From positions 1 to 5,794 of the forward strand of contig JAOUKG010000210.1 of assembly GCA_029882725.1 (NCBI GenBank): a stretch of 5,794 nucleotides of DNA, in the 5' to 3' direction. The stretch is from Cyclobacteriaceae bacterium. Its GTDB lineage: Bacteria; Bacteroidota; Bacteroidia; Cytophagales; Cyclobacteriaceae. Positions within the stretch are counted from its first letter, which is position 1. Each line of letters starts with the position of its first letter. The translations under genes and the position numbers were made by a program. Of this stretch, positions 4,670 to 5,794 are shown piece by piece. The notes under the pieces were generated by a model, which was not told where the DNA came from, searched no databases, and saw only the letters and a program-made list of their open reading frames with translations.

Positions 4670-5794
4670 ATGAAGATCTTTGGTAAAATTGATGTTTTAA
4701 TTTTGGTTATCACCCTGGGGTTTCTAGTCCCTATGGTGTTTTATAATTATGACCTCTTTCATTCTGTTGCAGAGTTTTTCTCTACATTAATTCTTTTGGG
4801 AATATTTATTATTACCTGGCATACCAGAGATTATCATAAAAATTATTATTTGACAAGTGTAGGCATCGGCTTTTTTTTCGTTGGAATTCTTAATCTTATT
4901 CATGTTCTTAACTATAATAACCTTATTATTCATGGTCCTTATATTGAGCAATGGACAATCATGCAATACTTTTTGGCGGTAACAATCATTGTGCCTCTTC
5001 TACCCAAGTTGAAAAACACAGCCAAAGTGAACGTCTTAGTTGTTGTGTATTCTGTTGCAACTGTATTGATTATTTTTTGTATTTATTTTTGGAACTTCTT
5101 TCCAAAGGCCTACGATTACGAACTCAAAAAGCTGTTACCCTTTAAGATATACAGTGAGTATGTGATTATGGCTATTTTGGTTGGAGCTTTACTTCTTTTG
5201 TACCGTCATCGGAATAATTTAGAAGAGACGGAATACAAAAGTTCATTTTTTGGTGTTACTCTAATGATATTTTCTGAATTCTGTTTTACACAGTATGGTG
5301 CTACAACAGAGTTTTTTAACGCTCTGGGGCATATTTTCAGAGTGTTTACTTTTTATATGTTTTACAAAGCCTATATCTATACATGCCTGAGGCAGCCTAT
5401 GGATCTAATCTTTGGGGATTTAACACACACACAAGCATTGTTGAAGGAATCGATGAAATCCCTGGAGCAAAAGGTAATAGATAGAACTTCCGAATTGGGG
5501 GAAACAAATTATGTTTTGAAGCAAAAAGTAGAAGAGCATAAAAGGGCTGAAGCCAAATTTTTTAATTTATTTAATACATCGCCACTACCTATTATCATCG
5601 CAGACGTAAATGGGAAAATTATATTATCCAACCGGGCTTCCGAAAAGGTTTTTGGTTACGAAGAAAAGGAACTTGTTGGTAAGTCGTTGGATATTTTAAT
5701 TCCAGAACATTTAAAAGTAAAACATAGTCAATACGTAAACAAATACATGGATATGCCCCATAGCAGGACTATGGGGCATATCCATGTATTTGTT
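4670..5794 (+). CDS. MASE3-like membrane sensor with PAS domain, probable histidine kinase (3' truncated)
   Basis: A 375-codon frame runs to the window end without a stop. ATG 4670-4672 is the first usable start after an in-frame TAG at 4619-4621. Residues 7-229 contain about eight membrane segments (near 7-24, 36-50, 61-78, 97-112, 120-140, 160-177, 191-207, 212-229). HSVAEFFS (31-38), LNLIHVLNY (74-82) and GHIFRVFTFYMFYKAY (210-225) resemble the MASE3 integral-membrane sensor domain. A charged coiled coil follows (about 250-296, with LEQKVIDRTSEL), then a PAS domain from about 297: FNTSPLPIIIADVNGKI, SNRASEKVFGY, ELVGKSL and a SRTMG motif at 365-369. The output module is missing. A histidine kinase is most likely in Bacteroidota; a GGDEF enzyme or another PAS protein is possible. 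The ligand is unknown. The final six codons (370-375) lie in the right arm of a perfect inverted repeat and are probably not native. It is divergent from the isomerase gene. Confidence 0.85.
   Translation, partial: MKIFGKIDVLILVITLGFLVPMVFYNYDLFHSVAEFFSTLILLGIFIITWHTRDYHKNYYLTSVGIGFFFVGILNLIHVLNYNNLIIHGPYIEQWTIMQYFLAVTIIVPLLPKLKNTAKVNVLVVVYSVATVLIIFCIYFWNFFPKAYDYELKKLLPFKIYSEYVIMAILVGALLLLYRHRNNLEETEYKSSFFGVTLMIFSEFCFTQYGATTEFFNALGHIFRVFTFYMFYKAYIYTCLRQPMDLIFGDLTHTQALLKESMKSLEQKVIDRTSELGETNYVLKQKVEEHKRAEAKFFNLFNTSPLPIIIADVNGKIILSNRASEKVFGYEEKELVGKSLDILIPEHLKVKHSQYVNKYMDMPHSRTMGHIHVFV
5738..5794. repeat. Perfect 26-bp inverted repeat ending at the last base of the window
   Basis: Positions 5738-5763 and 5769-5794 are exact reverse complements around the 5-base loop CAGGA. 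The inner eight pairs, CCCCATAG/CTATGGGG (5756-5763, 5769-5776), lie in codons that still fit the PAS family (P-H-S-R-T-M-G). Beyond 5776 the sequence is only the antisense of what precedes it. This is the signature of a fold-back junction, more likely a sequencing or assembly artefact than native gene sequence. Confidence 0.95.

Noticed and set aside
4951..5145. 64-codon plus-strand frame
   Set aside because: It overlaps the membrane domain of the sensor gene in another frame; the sensor frame encodes regular membrane helices and wins.

Overview
The window looks like part of a chromosome of a Bacteroidota bacterium, probably a Bacteroidales/Marinilabiliales-type lineage. The evidence is a textbook type IX secretion (T9SS) type A C-terminal sorting domain, very AT-rich intergenic DNA, no clear Shine-Dalgarno sequences, and a TAnnTTTG-type promoter element. 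The species assignment is inference.

Layout. (1) Positions 1-579, plus strand: the 3' part of a phosphatidylserine decarboxylase gene (psd), cut by the window start. (2) 644-1900, minus: a secreted T9SS cargo protein built of ten exactly 31-residue Trp-rich repeats. (3) 1920-3185, minus: an exported M20-family metallopeptidase (carboxypeptidase G2-like) lying 19 bp upstream of the T9SS gene, so the two probably form one transcript (peptidase first). (4) 3442-4278, minus: a Tat-exported TIM-barrel protein of the sugar phosphate isomerase/epimerase family, with a perfect 34-bp palindrome inside its coding sequence. (5) 4279-4669: an AT-rich divergent intergenic region with operator-like palindromes and a promoter candidate. 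(6) 4670-5794, plus: a long open frame with no stop before the window end. It encodes a membrane sensor (MASE3-like 8-TM domain, coiled coil, PAS) whose output domain lies beyond the window.

The psd gene and the minus-strand peptidase/T9SS pair converge at 580-643. The isomerase and the sensor diverge from the shared region 4279-4669. Three of the four proteins other than Psd carry export signals, so the middle of the window is devoted to envelope or extracellular functions. I see no evidence that they form one pathway.

The most notable points are the indel-free 31-residue Trp repeat array, the 34-bp palindrome inside the isomerase gene, and a perfect 26-bp inverted repeat (5-nt loop) that ends exactly at the last base of the window inside the PAS domain. 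The last of these looks like a fold-back junction, so the final codons of the sensor gene should not be trusted. No RNA genes, insertion sequences, CRISPR arrays or phage genes were seen.
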